A stretch of 64,000 bases of DNA from Actinoplanes italicus (GCF_003001815.1 NZ_PVMZ01000026.1:62001-126000), one strand, 5' to 3'; positions 41,449 through 50,856 are shown, counted from the stretch's first letter. Translations and numbers: made by a program. The notes: generated by a model not told the origin, from the letters alone.

Positions 41449-43284
41449 TTGACCACTTTCGCTGATGCCAGCACGTTCCCGTCCGTCTACGACAGCACCA
41501 CCCCGGAAACCGACACCCCCGAGACCCTCGTCGCCGAAACGGCGATTGAGACGCCCGTCACCGAGACGGAGCCCACTCCCGCGCCGGTCAAGACCTTCGC
41601 CGATCTCGGTGTGCCGTCCGAGATCGTTCGCGTCCTGAGCCGCGAGGGCATCACCACCCCGTTCGAGATCCAGGCCGCGACCGTGCCGGACGCGCTGGCC
41701 GGGCGGGACGTCCTGGGCCGTGGCCAGACCGGCTCCGGCAAGACCCTGGCGTTCGGCCTGCCGGTGCTCGCCCGCGTCGCACAGGGCGGCCGGGCTCGCC
41801 CGCACCACCCCAAGGCCCTGATCCTCGTGCCCACCCGCGAGCTGGCGATGCAGGTCGCCGACTCGCTGATGCCGGTGGGCCGCTCGGTCGGCGTGTTCCT
41901 GAAGACCGCGGTCGGCGGGGTTCCCTACGACCGCCAGATGGACGCTCTGCGCCGCGGCGTCGAGGTGATCGTCGCCACCCCGGGCCGGCTCGCCGACCTG
42001 ATCGAGCGTGGCGCCTGCAGGCTCGACGACGTCGAGGTGACCGTCCTCGACGAGGCCGACCAGATGGCCGACATGGGCTTCCTGCCCGAGGTCACCGACC
42101 TGCTGTCCAAGACGCCGGAGAACGCGCAGCGCCTGCTGTTCTCGGCCACTCTGGACGGTGACGTCGACGCGCTGGTCAAGCGGTTCATGCACGACCCGGT
42201 GACGCACTCCACCGCCCCGGCGGAGGCGAGCGTGTCCACCATGGATCACCACATGCTGCTGATCCCGCCGGCCGACAAGTTCCCGATCACCTCGTGGATC
42301 GCGAACCGGGAGGGCAAGACCATCGTGTTCGCGCGCACCCAGATGGGCGTGGACCGGCTGGTCGACCAGCTCGCCGCGGTCGGTGTCCGGGCCGGTGCTC
42401 TGCACGGCGGCAAGACCCAGCGCGTGCGTACCCGTACGCTCGCCGAGTTCAAGGAAGGCCGGACGAACGTCCTCGTCGCCACGGACGTGGCGGCGCGTGG
42501 CATCCACGTCGACGGCATCTCGCTGGTCATGCACGTGGACCCGCCGAAGGACCCGAAGGACTACCTGCACCGGGCCGGCCGTACGGCTCGGGCCGGCGAG
42601 TCCGGCGCGGTCGTCACGCTGGTTCTGCCGAAGCAGCGCCGCACCACCCAGGCGATGCTGTCCAAGGCCGGGGTCGCCCCCGCCGAGTTCCGCGTCCGCC
42701 TGGGCGACGAGAAGCTGGCCGAGATCACCGGCGCCCGCGAGCCCAGCGGTATCCCGGTTGTCGAGGAGCCGGAGCCCCGTCGCGAGCGTTCCGGCGGTTC
42801 CCGTGGCCGCTTCGGTGATCGTCCTCGTGGCGACCGTCCGCAGCGCTCCTACGGCGACCGTCCGCAGCGCTCGTTCGGCGACCGCAACGAGCGGCCCTTC
42901 GGGGACCGTCCGCAGCGTTCGTTCGGCGACCGTGACCGCACCTTCGGCGACCGCGGAGACCGCGGCGGTTTCGGCGACCGGCAGCGTTCCGACCGGCCGT
43001 ATGGTGACCGCTCGTACAGCGACCGCCCGTCCGGCGACCGCCCGTCCGGCGACCGTCCGTCGGGTGACCGTTCGTTCGGCGACCGGCCCTCCGGTGACCG
43101 TCCGCAGCGTTCCTACGGCGACCGTCCGCAGCGTTCGTTCGGCGACCGGCCCACCGGTGACCGTCCGCAGCGCTCGTTCGGCGACCGCCCGGCCGGCGAC
43201 CGTTTCGGCGACCGTCCGTCGGGTCCGCGTCGCGAGGGCCCGAGCGGCCGTTACGGCACCTCTCGCCCGGCTCGCAGCTACTGA
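41449..43284 (+). CDS. DEAD-box RNA helicase with Arg/Gly/Asp-rich C-terminal repeats
   Basis: 611 residues. Helicase core: Q motif TFADLGVPSEIVRVLSREGITTPFEIQ, motif I GQTGSGKT, II VLDEADQMADMGF, III SAT and VI HRAGRTARAG. The last 170 residues are repeats of the form GDRPQRSFGDRP and GDRPSGDRP, an RNA-binding disordered tail as in RhlE-type enzymes. TTG 41449 is chosen because GAGG sits 5 bp upstream and the product starts MTTFADAS; ATG 41425 is the alternative. Role: RNA unwinding in ribosome assembly or cold adaptation. Confidence 0.9.
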   Translation: MTTFADASTFPSVYDSTTPETDTPETLVAETAIETPVTETEPTPAPVKTFADLGVPSEIVRVLSREGITTPFEIQAATVPDALAGRDVLGRGQTGSGKTLAFGLPVLARVAQGGRARPHHPKALILVPTRELAMQVADSLMPVGRSVGVFLKTAVGGVPYDRQMDALRRGVEVIVATPGRLADLIERGACRLDDVEVTVLDEADQMADMGFLPEVTDLLSKTPENAQRLLFSATLDGDVDALVKRFMHDPVTHSTAPAEASVSTMDHHMLLIPPADKFPITSWIANREGKTIVFARTQMGVDRLVDQLAAVGVRAGALHGGKTQRVRTRTLAEFKEGRTNVLVATDVAARGIHVDGISLVMHVDPPKDPKDYLHRAGRTARAGESGAVVTLVLPKQRRTTQAMLSKAGVAPAEFRVRLGDEKLAEITGAREPSGIPVVEEPEPRRERSGGSRGRFGDRPRGDRPQRSYGDRPQRSFGDRNERPFGDRPQRSFGDRDRTFGDRGDRGGFGDRQRSDRPYGDRSYSDRPSGDRPSGDRPSGDRSFGDRPSGDRPQRSYGDRPQRSFGDRPTGDRPQRSFGDRPAGDRFGDRPSGPRREGPSGRYGTSRPARSY

Positions 43285-43293
43285 TCCACCCCA

Positions 43294-43334
43294 CCGAAGC
43301 CCCGATCGCCATGCGGTCGGGGCTTCGGCCTTTT
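43294..43334 (+). terminator. Intrinsic terminator after the DEAD-box helicase
   Basis: CCGAAGCCCCGA and its exact complement (43294-43305, 43317-43328) form a 12-bp stem with an 11-nt loop, followed by CCTTTTC, 9 bp after the stop codon. Confidence 0.88.
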
Positions 43335-43406
43335 CGGAAACGCCGTACAAGGCAGGCGGCGCACAGCAGGCCGTACAAAATAGTCAAAATCAGGTAGGTT
43401 ACCGAC

Positions 43407-44036
43407 ATGCCGTTGCCAATCGCGGTGTTCTGGGAGCGCAGTGACGTCCCCGGTGCCGAGCATGCCCTGCTGGCAGCACGCGACGGTCTGTATGCGCAGG
43501 GCACCATGCTGGCAGCCGCGCCGGTGCCGTTCGCCTGCCACTACGAGGTCCGCACCGGGCCGGACGGGACGACCGTCGGGGTGGACGCGCGGGCCGAGGG
43601 TGCCGGCTGGGCACGCGGGGTGCGTCTGGAGCTGGCGGCGGGCCGCTGGCGGGTGACCGCGTCGGAGCAGGGGGACCTCGATGCCGCGCTGACCGAAAGC
43701 GGTCACGCGCGGGCGGGTCTGCCCGGGTGCGGCGATCCGGATCTGCTGTATGGCGCCTTCGACGTCGGCCTGGGTGGGTCGGCGCTCTTCGCCACGCTGC
43801 CGATCCGCCGGCTGGCGTTGCACGAGTCGCGGGCCGGTGTGGCGCACCGGCTGAGCGTGGCGTGGGTGCTGGTGCCGAGCCTGGAGGTGGTGCAGTCGGA
43901 CCAGATCTGGACGCCGCTGGGCGACGGCCGTGTGCGGTTCGCCGACGAGACCACCAGCGTCGATCTGACCTGCGACGACGCTGGTTTCGTGACGGACCGT
44001 CCAGGGCTGGCCCGACGGGTCAGAGCTGCTTCTTGA
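43407..44036 (+). CDS. Putative glycolipid-binding (PF06475-like) protein
   Basis: 209 residues, all beta by appearance. The late block GCGDPDLLYGAFDVGLGGSALFATLPIRRLAL resembles the DvDl...TLPIRRL signature of the putative glycolipid-binding family, and the central GWARGVRLELAAGRWRV fits its strand pattern. Function in bacteria is unproven. The end overlaps the 3' end of the convergent metalloprotease-like gene by 17 bp. Confidence 0.7.
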   Translation: MPLPIAVFWERSDVPGAEHALLAARDGLYAQGTMLAAAPVPFACHYEVRTGPDGTTVGVDARAEGAGWARGVRLELAAGRWRVTASEQGDLDAALTESGHARAGLPGCGDPDLLYGAFDVGLGGSALFATLPIRRLALHESRAGVAHRLSVAWVLVPSLEVVQSDQIWTPLGDGRVRFADETTSVDLTCDDAGFVTDRPGLARRVRAAS

Positions 44037-45333
44037 TCCAGCTGACGCAGGCCTTGTCGACGGTCTTGAACGGCTTGTCGAGGGCCACCTGACTGGCGAC
44101 GTCCGGGGTCACACCTTCTCGTATGACCAGCGCCACGAAGTTGAACATCTTCTCCTCACCGAACTTCTCGGCGATGCAGCTCACCCCGAAGTGACCGGTC
44201 GCGTAGAGCCGGGTGACTGCGATGTCGTCGGACTTGGCGGTGAGACGTGGCAACGCGATCGTCTTGACGGCACCGCGGCGCGACTGGACGTAGCGCAGCG
44301 CGTCGCGACTGTAGCTGTTCCCGGCCTTGCTCGGCTGGTACCCGATGTACTCGGCGACGCCCTCGATCAGCCACTGGTCGTCCTCGCTGTCCCAGTTGCG
44401 GTTGTCGTTGAGGGTGACGGCGTGACCCATCTCGTGCTGGATGATCTCGGTGACTTGGCGGTCGGTTCCGGACATCGCCCTGCCGGCCTTGAGGACGATG
44501 TCTCCGCCTGTTCCGTTGAGCTGCAGGTGGTAGGCGACGAACCACGACGGGAGCTTGCCGCCGTACCACGTCTTCCATGACTTGTCGTCGGCGATGTAGA
44601 CCCGGTACTTCTTCTGCTCGTTGCGCAGCCGTGTGCCGTAACGATCGGCGACCACGGCCGCCTTCTCGGCCAGCGGCAGCGCCCGGCGTACGTTCACCGC
44701 CTGTGACTTCGGGCCCGCCACGATCACGCGCTGGCCGGTGGCGAAGGTCAGCTCGGTGTTCTCCCAGGGTGCCGGTTGCAGGTAGTTCTTCACACCGGAC
44801 GCCCCCATCGCGGTGATCACGTAGGAGTCGGCTCGGGGCGTCAGGGTGAGCGTGTTGATCATCACAGGGGCGCCGGCCCAGGGGTCGGACCGGTGGGCGG
44901 GGCAGTCGACGCCGCTGAAGCAGTAGTTGAGGTCGACCCGGATCTTCATCACGGCGCCGGCCATCTTCGGCTGGCCCTCGATCGTCATGTCCGCGTCGGT
45001 CAGGTCGAGCGCCCGGAGGTTTTTGAAGATCGTCCGGTACCGGCCGTGGAGTTTCGCGTCGACCGGGGCGAGCCATCCCGCCTCGTCACCCTTCATCAGC
45101 GCCGCGACCTGGCCCGCGACCAGGATCTCCGCCCGCTGGAGCGGGGTGGCCGGTGCGGCCGACGGCGAGGCGGAGGCCGAGGGCGGCAGGGAGGCCGACG
45201 GGAGCGGGGTGGCGGTGGCGGGCCCGTCGCTCTCCGGCCAGAACACCACCGCGCCGACGCCCGCGACCAGCGCGAGAATCGCCAGCACGATGGCGAGTAC
45301 CGGTGGTTTTCGCGGCGGGGGTGTCTCATCCAT
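44020..45333 (-). CDS. Membrane-anchored HExxH putative metallopeptidase (paralogue 1)
   Basis: 437 residues. One N-terminal helix (VLAIVLAILALVAGVGAVVFW) with a short cytoplasmic arm, a Ser/Pro linker, a domain of about 120 residues and then a gluzincin-like catalytic region: IIQHEMGHAVTL (His300, Glu301, His304) and WLIEGVAEYIG with Glu324 as likely third zinc ligand. Cysteines C138/C144 and C-terminal ones may form disulfides. It has a tandem paralogue immediately upstream. No named family; peptidase activity is inferred from the motif. Confidence 0.78.
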   Translation of the reverse strand: MDETPPPRKPPVLAIVLAILALVAGVGAVVFWPESDGPATATPLPSASLPPSASASPSAAPATPLQRAEILVAGQVAALMKGDEAGWLAPVDAKLHGRYRTIFKNLRALDLTDADMTIEGQPKMAGAVMKIRVDLNYCFSGVDCPAHRSDPWAGAPVMINTLTLTPRADSYVITAMGASGVKNYLQPAPWENTELTFATGQRVIVAGPKSQAVNVRRALPLAEKAAVVADRYGTRLRNEQKKYRVYIADDKSWKTWYGGKLPSWFVAYHLQLNGTGGDIVLKAGRAMSGTDRQVTEIIQHEMGHAVTLNDNRNWDSEDDQWLIEGVAEYIGYQPSKAGNSYSRDALRYVQSRRGAVKTIALPRLTAKSDDIAVTRLYATGHFGVSCIAEKFGEEKMFNFVALVIREGVTPDVASQVALDKPFKTVDKACVSWIKKQL

Positions 45334-45366
45334 GATCGGGAATCTAACCATGGCCTCGGAGATCGG

Positions 45367-46650
45367 TCAGACCCGCTGTTTGATCCAGCGGACGCACGCC
45401 CGGTCGACGGTGGTGAAGGGCGAGCCGAACGACGCCCGGGAGGCCGGATCGAGCTCCTGACCGTCCCGGACGACCCGTTTGACGAAGTCGAGCGTCCGGT
45501 CCTGGCCGTACTGGTCGACCATGCAGCCGACCGCGTAGTGGCCGGTGGCGTAGAGCGCACTGACCGTCAGATCGTCGGATTTCTCGGTGAGCTCCGGGCG
45601 GACGATCGACTTGATGTCGCCGTGCTTGCGGATCCACGTCTGCAGGGCGTAGCGGCTCTCGGTGCGCTGCGGCTGTTCGGGATTGAAGCCGATGTACTCG
45701 GCGATGCCCTCGATGAGCCACAGGTCCTTCTGCGGGTCCTGGTTGGTGGACGGTACGAGGGTCGCGGCGTGTGCCATCTCGTGCTGGACGGTGAGGCCGA
45801 GCTGGCGCGTGGAGTCGAGGACCTCACTGGCTTTCAGGACGATGTCACTGCCGGTCTGGTTGAGGGCGATGTGATAGCCGACAACCCACTTCGACAGCTT
45901 CCCGCCGTACCACCGTTTCCATGCCTTGTCGTCGGCCAGGTAGATCCGGTACCGGTCGGGCTTCTCGGTGGTGAACCGGTCGACGACGGCGGCGGCCTTC
46001 TCGGCGGCGGTGAGCACGCGCTTCAGGTTTCTGGCCTGCCCGGCCGGACCGGCCACGATCACGCGCTTTCCCCGTACGAATCGCAGCTCGGTGTTCTCCC
46101 ACGGAGTGGGCTGCAGGTAGTTCTTGTTCTTGACGTCGGTCATCGACGTGACGACGTAGGCGCCGCGGCGCAGCGTGAACGTGAGGTCGTAGAGGACCTT
46201 CGGGGCACCGGCCTCGCTGCGTTCGTCCCAGGTGGGACAGCGGGCGGCGGCACTGAGGCAGTATCCGAGCGTGACGCGGGTGTTCACGGCGGACTCGGTG
46301 CTCCGGTCCAGCACCTTCACGTCGTAGTCGGCCCGGCTGACCTCCAGGCCCCGCAGGTTGCGATAGATGGCCCGATAGCGGCTGCGCACCTTCGGGTCCA
46401 CCGGCGCCAGCCAGGCCTTCTCGTCACCGTTGAGCAGCGCGTCGATCTGGCCCTGAAGCACACCGCTGACCTTCTGTTCGAGCATGGTCGGCAGGTCGGG
46501 TGCGGCGGACTCGACGGGGGCGGCCGTCGCGGGCGTGGCGCGCTCGGAGTCGGGCCAGAAGACCAGACCCGCGGTCACCGCCAGCAGGAGGACACCGAGG
46601 GCGCCGAATGCACGCGCCACCCAGTCCGACGATCGAAGATCCTCCTCCAC
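45367..46650 (-). CDS. Membrane-anchored HExxH putative metallopeptidase (paralogue 2)
   Basis: 427 residues, same architecture as its neighbour: one helix (FGALGVLLLAVTAGLVFW), linker, stalk domain, then VQHEMAHAATL and WLIEGIAEYIG. Shared blocks include WLAPVD, NYLQPTPWENTEL, VIVAGP, DDKAWKRWYGGKL and FTTVDRACVRWIKQ. A gene duplication is evident; GTG start at 46650. 33 bp separate the two genes, so they are probably co-transcribed and may act together. Confidence 0.78.
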   Translation of the reverse strand: MEEDLRSSDWVARAFGALGVLLLAVTAGLVFWPDSERATPATAAPVESAAPDLPTMLEQKVSGVLQGQIDALLNGDEKAWLAPVDPKVRSRYRAIYRNLRGLEVSRADYDVKVLDRSTESAVNTRVTLGYCLSAAARCPTWDERSEAGAPKVLYDLTFTLRRGAYVVTSMTDVKNKNYLQPTPWENTELRFVRGKRVIVAGPAGQARNLKRVLTAAEKAAAVVDRFTTEKPDRYRIYLADDKAWKRWYGGKLSKWVVGYHIALNQTGSDIVLKASEVLDSTRQLGLTVQHEMAHAATLVPSTNQDPQKDLWLIEGIAEYIGFNPEQPQRTESRYALQTWIRKHGDIKSIVRPELTEKSDDLTVSALYATGHYAVGCMVDQYGQDRTLDFVKRVVRDGQELDPASRASFGSPFTTVDRACVRWIKQRV

Positions 46651-46683
46651 GAGCCGGATCTAATCACGGCCCGTCGATGTGTG

Positions 46684-47781
46684 TCAGCCCGGCCAGTCCC
46701 CGCCGTCCAGGAATCGCCGAATCACCCCCGCATGAGGGGCGATCTTCAATCCCTGCGCGGCCACCCAGTCGTCGGAGTAGTAGGTGTCGGCATAGCGTTC
46801 ACCGCCGTCGCAGATCAAGGTCACCACTGATCCGGTACGCCCGGCCGCGCGCATCTCGGCGATGAGCCGGAACGCGCCCCACAGGTTGGTGCCGGTCGAG
46901 CCGCCGAGGCGCCGCCCGAGCACGGCCGACCCGGCCCGCATGGCCGCGAGCGAAGCCGCGTCCGGCACCTGGATCATCCGGTCCACCACCGAGGGCAGGA
47001 ACGACGCCTCCACGCGTGGACGGCCGATCCCCTCGATGCGCGAGCCACGGCCGGTCACCGCGGCCCAGTCGCCGGTGACGTAAGCCTGCCAGAACGCCGA
47101 TCCCTCGGGGTCGACAACGCAGACCTTGGTGTCCAGGCGGCGGTACCGCGCGTAGCGCCCGATGGTCGCGCTGGTGCCGCCCGTGCCGGCGCCGACCACG
47201 ATCCAGGCCGGCACCGGATGGCGTTCCAGGGAGAGCTGGCTGTGGATCGACTCGGCGATGTTGTTGTTGCCGCGCCAGTCGGTGGCCCGCTCGGCGTAGG
47301 TGAACTGGTCCATGAAGTGCCCGCCCAGGTCGGCGGCGAGTTTGCGGGCCTCCGGCACGCACTGGGTCGGGTCCGGCACGAGGTGACATCGGCCACCCTG
47401 GAACTCGATCAGCGAAATCTTCTCGGGCGAGGTGGCGGCCGGCATGACCGCGATGAACGGCAGGCCGAGCATCCGCGCGAAGTAGGCCTCGCTCACCGCG
47501 GTAGATCCCGACGACGCCTCGACGACGGTGCTTGCCGGGCCGATCCAGCCGTTGCACAGCGCGTACAGGAAGAGCGACCGGGCCAGGCGGTGCTTGAGCG
47601 AACCGGTGGGGTGCGACGACTCGTCCTTGAGATACAGGTCGATTCCCCACGACGCCGGCAGCGGGAACGGCAGCAGATGCGTGTCGGCGGAGCGGTTGGC
47701 GTCCGCCTCGACCTGGGCGATCGCGTCGCGGGCCCAGTCACGGGCGACGCTGTCGGAGCGGTCGAGCCTGGTGAGATCCAT
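46684..47781 (-). CDS. PLP-dependent cysteine synthase-family enzyme (Cds1-like, L-cysteine desulfhydrase)
   Basis: 365 residues, fold type II PLP enzyme. The Schiff-base Lys lies in HPTGSLKHRLARSLFLYALCNGWI, the phosphate loop in VVGAGTGGTSATIG, and the substrate loop SSGSTAVSEAYFA. Highly similar in pattern to mycobacterial Cds1 (cysteine to pyruvate, sulfide and ammonia). ATG 47781 gives MDLTRLDRSDSVARDW. It follows an Lrp-type regulator by 8 bp, the same arrangement as in mycobacteria. Role in sulfur and redox balance is inferred. Confidence 0.88.
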   Translation of the reverse strand: MDLTRLDRSDSVARDWARDAIAQVEADANRSADTHLLPFPLPASWGIDLYLKDESSHPTGSLKHRLARSLFLYALCNGWIGPASTVVEASSGSTAVSEAYFARMLGLPFIAVMPAATSPEKISLIEFQGGRCHLVPDPTQCVPEARKLAADLGGHFMDQFTYAERATDWRGNNNIAESIHSQLSLERHPVPAWIVVGAGTGGTSATIGRYARYRRLDTKVCVVDPEGSAFWQAYVTGDWAAVTGRGSRIEGIGRPRVEASFLPSVVDRMIQVPDAASLAAMRAGSAVLGRRLGGSTGTNLWGAFRLIAEMRAAGRTGSVVTLICDGGERYADTYYSDDWVAAQGLKIAPHAGVIRRFLDGGDWPG

Positions 47782-47789
47782 CCCCGGCC

Positions 47790-48239
47790 TCAGCCCAGGC
47801 CGGGCTGCGGGCGGTTCTCCCACTTGGTGGAGAGCGCGATCGCCGTCCGGGTCGAGGCGACCCCGGGTGTCCGGTTTATTCGCACGATCAACTGCTCCAG
47901 TTCCGCGATCGTCCCGACGCGCACGGTGAGCTGATAGGACTCGACACCAGCCATGAAATAGCAGCTCTCCACCTCGGGCATGGCGCGGACCGCGGCGAGG
48001 ACGTCGTCGGTGTCGGCGCCCGAGTCCTCGATGATGCCGATCAGGGCGGTCACACCCAGACCGATCGCCTCATGGTCGATGTCGGCCCGGTAACCGCGGA
48101 TGGTTCCGGCGGTCTCGAGCTTACCCACTCGCTCGTGCACGGCGGGGGCGGAGAGGCCGACCTTGCGGGCCAGTTCGGCGTACGACGAGCGTGCGTTCTC
48201 CCGTAGCAGGTCGATCAGCCGGAGGTCGATGGAGTCCAT
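47790..48239 (-). CDS. Lrp/AsnC-family transcriptional regulator
   Basis: 149 residues: N-terminal HTH SIDLRLIDLLRENARSSYAELARKVGLSAPAVHERVGKLETAGTIRGY and C-terminal RAM effector domain with ESCYFMAGVESYQLTVRVGT. Probably controls the Cds1-like gene 8 bp downstream in response to an amino acid such as cysteine. Divergent from bldC. Confidence 0.94.
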   Translation of the reverse strand: MDSIDLRLIDLLRENARSSYAELARKVGLSAPAVHERVGKLETAGTIRGYRADIDHEAIGLGVTALIGIIEDSGADTDDVLAAVRAMPEVESCYFMAGVESYQLTVRVGTIAELEQLIVRINRTPGVASTRTAIALSTKWENRPQPGLG

Positions 48240-48451
48240 GGGAGAAACCCTAATCGGGTGGCGCTCCGGCCTTCACGCCCGGTAGCGGCGAATGGGGGGC
48301 AGGATAATGACCACTGTCGCAATCGGGGCTTTTTCCGCATTTCACGGACTTGGTTCAGGGGCGGTGCTCTAATGACTTTACGTCCAGATCGAGCACGCCG
48401 ACACTCACCGTGACCACCGGCCGCTCCAGAAACCGAACCGAGGAGGGGGTT

Positions 48452-48727
48452 GTGGACACTGGAGATCGTCTGCTGACACCGGGCGAGGTGGCCGCGTTGT
48501 TTCGCGTCGACCCTAAGACGGTCACGCGCTGGGCCGCCGCCGGCCGCATCGGCAGCATCCGTACTCCCGGTGGACACCGCCGATTCCGTGAGTCCGAAGT
48601 TCGCGCGCTACTAGAGGGCGATGGCGTTATCGAAGAGATGCGCGAGGACGACGCCGCCAACAAGCCCCGTAACAACGGTCCCAGTAACCCTGGGCAAGGT
48701 TACGGTCCGCCCAACGGCCTGCGTTAA
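48452..48727 (+). CDS. bldC: Developmental transcription factor BldC (MerR-like)
   Basis: 91 residues. The single MerR-type winged helix LLTPGEVAALFRVDPKTVTRWAAAGRIGSIRTPGGHRRFRESEVRALL matches Streptomyces BldC, which delays sporulation by repressing sporulation genes. GTG start with AGGAGGGGG upstream. The C-terminal tail (NKPRNNGPSNPGQGYGPPNG) is longer than in Streptomyces. A long leader (48240-48451) suggests its own promoter. The last 4 bp overlap the end of the convergent ubiX gene. Confidence 0.93.
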   Translation: MDTGDRLLTPGEVAALFRVDPKTVTRWAAAGRIGSIRTPGGHRRFRESEVRALLEGDGVIEEMREDDAANKPRNNGPSNPGQGYGPPNGLR

Positions 48728-49347
48728 GCGTTCCTCTCACCCAATTCGCCGGTCCATCTGCGAAAAAGCGTGTGCGGTACGCCTAAAGCGTCCAGGACTT
48801 TTCCAGCCACGAAATCGACGAGTTGTTGTGCTGTCGCGCCGGCCCCGGAGCCATAGAAACCGGGGCTGGCCGGCAGCACCACCGCACCGGCGTCGTGAAG
48901 TGCGATCAAGTGCTCCAGGTGACTCCGGGTGACCGGTGTCTCGCGGGGCACGACGACCGTACGGCGCCGTTCCTTCAAATTGACCTCCGCCGACCGTTGC
49001 AGCAGGTCTTTCGACAATCCGATCGCGATCCCGGCGCAGGCCGCGGTGCTGGCCGGTACAACCGCCATCCCGCGGGCCGGGTACGACCCGCTGCTCGGGC
49101 CGGCGGCCAGGTCTCCGGCGGGCCAGTAGGCCAGATCGCCGAGATCCCGGCCGAGCCAGGCCGTCACGTCGTCCTTCCAGTGCGCGTCCCGGATCGTCGC
49201 GCCCGTCTCGTCCAGCAGGGTGAGCCGGGCGGCCCGGGAGACGACCAGGTCCACGGACTCACCGGCATCCAGCAGGGCGCTCAGCACCGCCTTGGCATAG
49301 GGGGTGCCGGAAGCCCCGGAGACGCCGACGATCCACGGTTCACGCAT
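48724..49347 (-). CDS. ubiX: UbiX-family flavin prenyltransferase
   Basis: 207-residue enzyme that makes prenyl-FMN, the cofactor of UbiD-type decarboxylases. N-terminal WIVGVSGASGTPYAKAVL is the FMN loop; VVPASTAACAGIAIGLSKDLLQRSAEVNLKERRRTVVVPRETP is the UbiX core. ATG 49347 gives MREPWIVGVSG. Together with mqnL and mqnP nearby it should serve the late futalosine steps. Confidence 0.92.
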   Translation of the reverse strand: MREPWIVGVSGASGTPYAKAVLSALLDAGESVDLVVSRAARLTLLDETGATIRDAHWKDDVTAWLGRDLGDLAYWPAGDLAAGPSSGSYPARGMAVVPASTAACAGIAIGLSKDLLQRSAEVNLKERRRTVVVPRETPVTRSHLEHLIALHDAGAVVLPASPGFYGSGAGATAQQLVDFVAGKVLDALGVPHTLFRRWTGELGERNA

Positions 49348-49363
49348 GCCGTCAAGTGTGCCG

Positions 49364-50329
49364 CTATCCGGTCCCCAGCCGGGCGGAGGTGGGGAACGCC
49401 TCATCCACCGGGTACCACTTGGCCTCGTCCGCCAGGTCGCGGTCGGCGACCGTGGACTCGAAGATCCGCCGCACCTCGCTCAGCGGCAGACCGCCGCCGT
49501 CGATCTGCAGGAAGCGGTCGCCGGCCAGCGGAAGCACGCACAGCGCGTCCTCGACCGGAATCTCGTTGTAGGTCGTCATCCCGCTGCCGTTCTCCCGGCA
49601 CTCGGGCTGTACCGCCTGGCCCGGCCGCATGCCGACCCGGAACGCGAGGTCGACGCCCGCGGGGTTCCGCAGCGTCACGTTCGAGACGTTGACCTCCGCG
49701 CCCGGCTGAGAGATCACCTCGAAGATCCGATAGCCGACCGGCATGTAGCCGACCCGGTAGGCGATCCGGATGGCCCGCCCGCCGCCCGGGTTGAAACGGT
49801 CGGCCAGTGCGCGCAGATCGGCCTCGGTGAGTCCGCTGCCCTCATCGGGGGTCAGGATCGCGTAGGCGTCGTCGGTGTACTTCCAGACCATGATGTTGCG
49901 TTTCAGGCGGTTCTGCTGGTAGCCGAGCTCCGGACCCTCGTCCGGCACCACCCCCGGCCGGTAGACCTCCAGCCGGCCGACCGACTCCTGGGTGCCGGCG
50001 CGATACACGTGGGCGCCGCTGTAGTCGCGGTAGAGCCAGGACGCGTCACCGGCCTCGTACGCGCCCGCCGAGTAACCCCGGAAGGCGAAGACCGGGCCCG
50101 AGACCTCGGGTGTGGGGACCGCCGGCAGCACCGGCGGTCCCCCATCCGCCCGGGTGATGAATTGCGGCACCCCGATTACGGCGGCCAACGCCGCCGCAGC
50201 CACAATCGCCCACCCGGTGTTCCTGCGGCGCCGCCGCCGGCGCCCCGCCGCCACCACCTGCTCGACGCCGTAGCGGGGCGGTGGCGCGTCCGCCTTCACC
50301 TCCAGGAGCAGCTCAGACAGCGGCTTCAT
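49364..50329 (-). CDS. Membrane-anchored protein paired with SigE-type sigma factor (likely anti-sigma)
   Basis: 321 residues: a cytoplasmic arm (MKPLSELLLEVKADAPPPRYGVEQVVAAGRRRRRRR), one helix (GWAIVAAAALAAVIGVPQF) and a large extracellular domain of unknown fold. The start lies inside the end of the sigma factor gene (17-bp overlap), the usual sign of a sigma/anti-sigma pair in this phylum. The identity as anti-sigma is inference from position and topology. Confidence 0.75.
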   Translation of the reverse strand: MKPLSELLLEVKADAPPPRYGVEQVVAAGRRRRRRRNTGWAIVAAAALAAVIGVPQFITRADGGPPVLPAVPTPEVSGPVFAFRGYSAGAYEAGDASWLYRDYSGAHVYRAGTQESVGRLEVYRPGVVPDEGPELGYQQNRLKRNIMVWKYTDDAYAILTPDEGSGLTEADLRALADRFNPGGGRAIRIAYRVGYMPVGYRIFEVISQPGAEVNVSNVTLRNPAGVDLAFRVGMRPGQAVQPECRENGSGMTTYNEIPVEDALCVLPLAGDRFLQIDGGGLPLSEVRRIFESTVADRDLADEAKWYPVDEAFPTSARLGTG

Positions 50330-50825
50330 GACGAGCCTCCAGCTCCGGGCCCAGAATCTTGCGCATCGCATCGAGCCCACGGGACGTGTAGACCTTGACC
50401 GTGCCCTCCGGGCACTGCAACGCCTCCGCGGTCTGCTGGACACTGAGCCCCTCCAGGAAGCGCAGCACCAGCACCGCGCGCTGCCGCGTCGGCAGGCCGT
50501 CCAGCGCGGCGCGCATCCTCAGCCGTTCGTCGACCGCGTGCGTGGCGTCGTCGGGCAGCGCGGCGTCCGGCATGGCGTGACTGCGGGACTGCTCGCGGCG
50601 CCACCACGGGCGGCGGGTCTCATCGATCGCGGCCCGCACGACGGCGGTCCGCGCGTACGCGTCCGGGTTGCTCACCCGGTTCCACTTCACATAGAGCTTC
50701 GCCAGGGCGGACAGCACGGCGTCCTCGGCCACCTGCCAGTCCCCGCACGTGAGATAGGCGAGCCCACGCAACGGCTCCATCCGCGCCGCGACGAACTCGC
50801 GGAACTCGGCCTCTCGATCGCTCAC
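50313..50825 (-). CDS. SigE-family RNA polymerase sigma factor
   Basis: 170 residues with region 2 (FVAARMEPLRGLAYLTCGDWQVAEDAVLSALAKLYVKWNRV) and region 4 (MRAALDGLPTRQRAVLVLRFLEGLSVQQTAEALQCPEGTVKVYTSRGLDAMRK). No regions 1 or 3, as for ECF sigma factors. It lies 31 bp after mqnP on the same strand and overlaps its membrane partner, so it may be read through from the mqnL-mqnP unit. Confidence 0.93.
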   Translation of the reverse strand: MSDREAEFREFVAARMEPLRGLAYLTCGDWQVAEDAVLSALAKLYVKWNRVSNPDAYARTAVVRAAIDETRRPWWRREQSRSHAMPDAALPDDATHAVDERLRMRAALDGLPTRQRAVLVLRFLEGLSVQQTAEALQCPEGTVKVYTSRGLDAMRKILGPELEARHEAAV

Positions 50826-50856
50826 GCGGATAAGACGAAGAGATCCACGGATTCGG

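Noticed and set aside
41299..43350. Long open frame (683 codons) antisense to the DEAD-box helicase
   Set aside because: It mirrors the GC-rich third positions of a well-identified gene, has no recognisable domain and no ribosome site; a compositional shadow.
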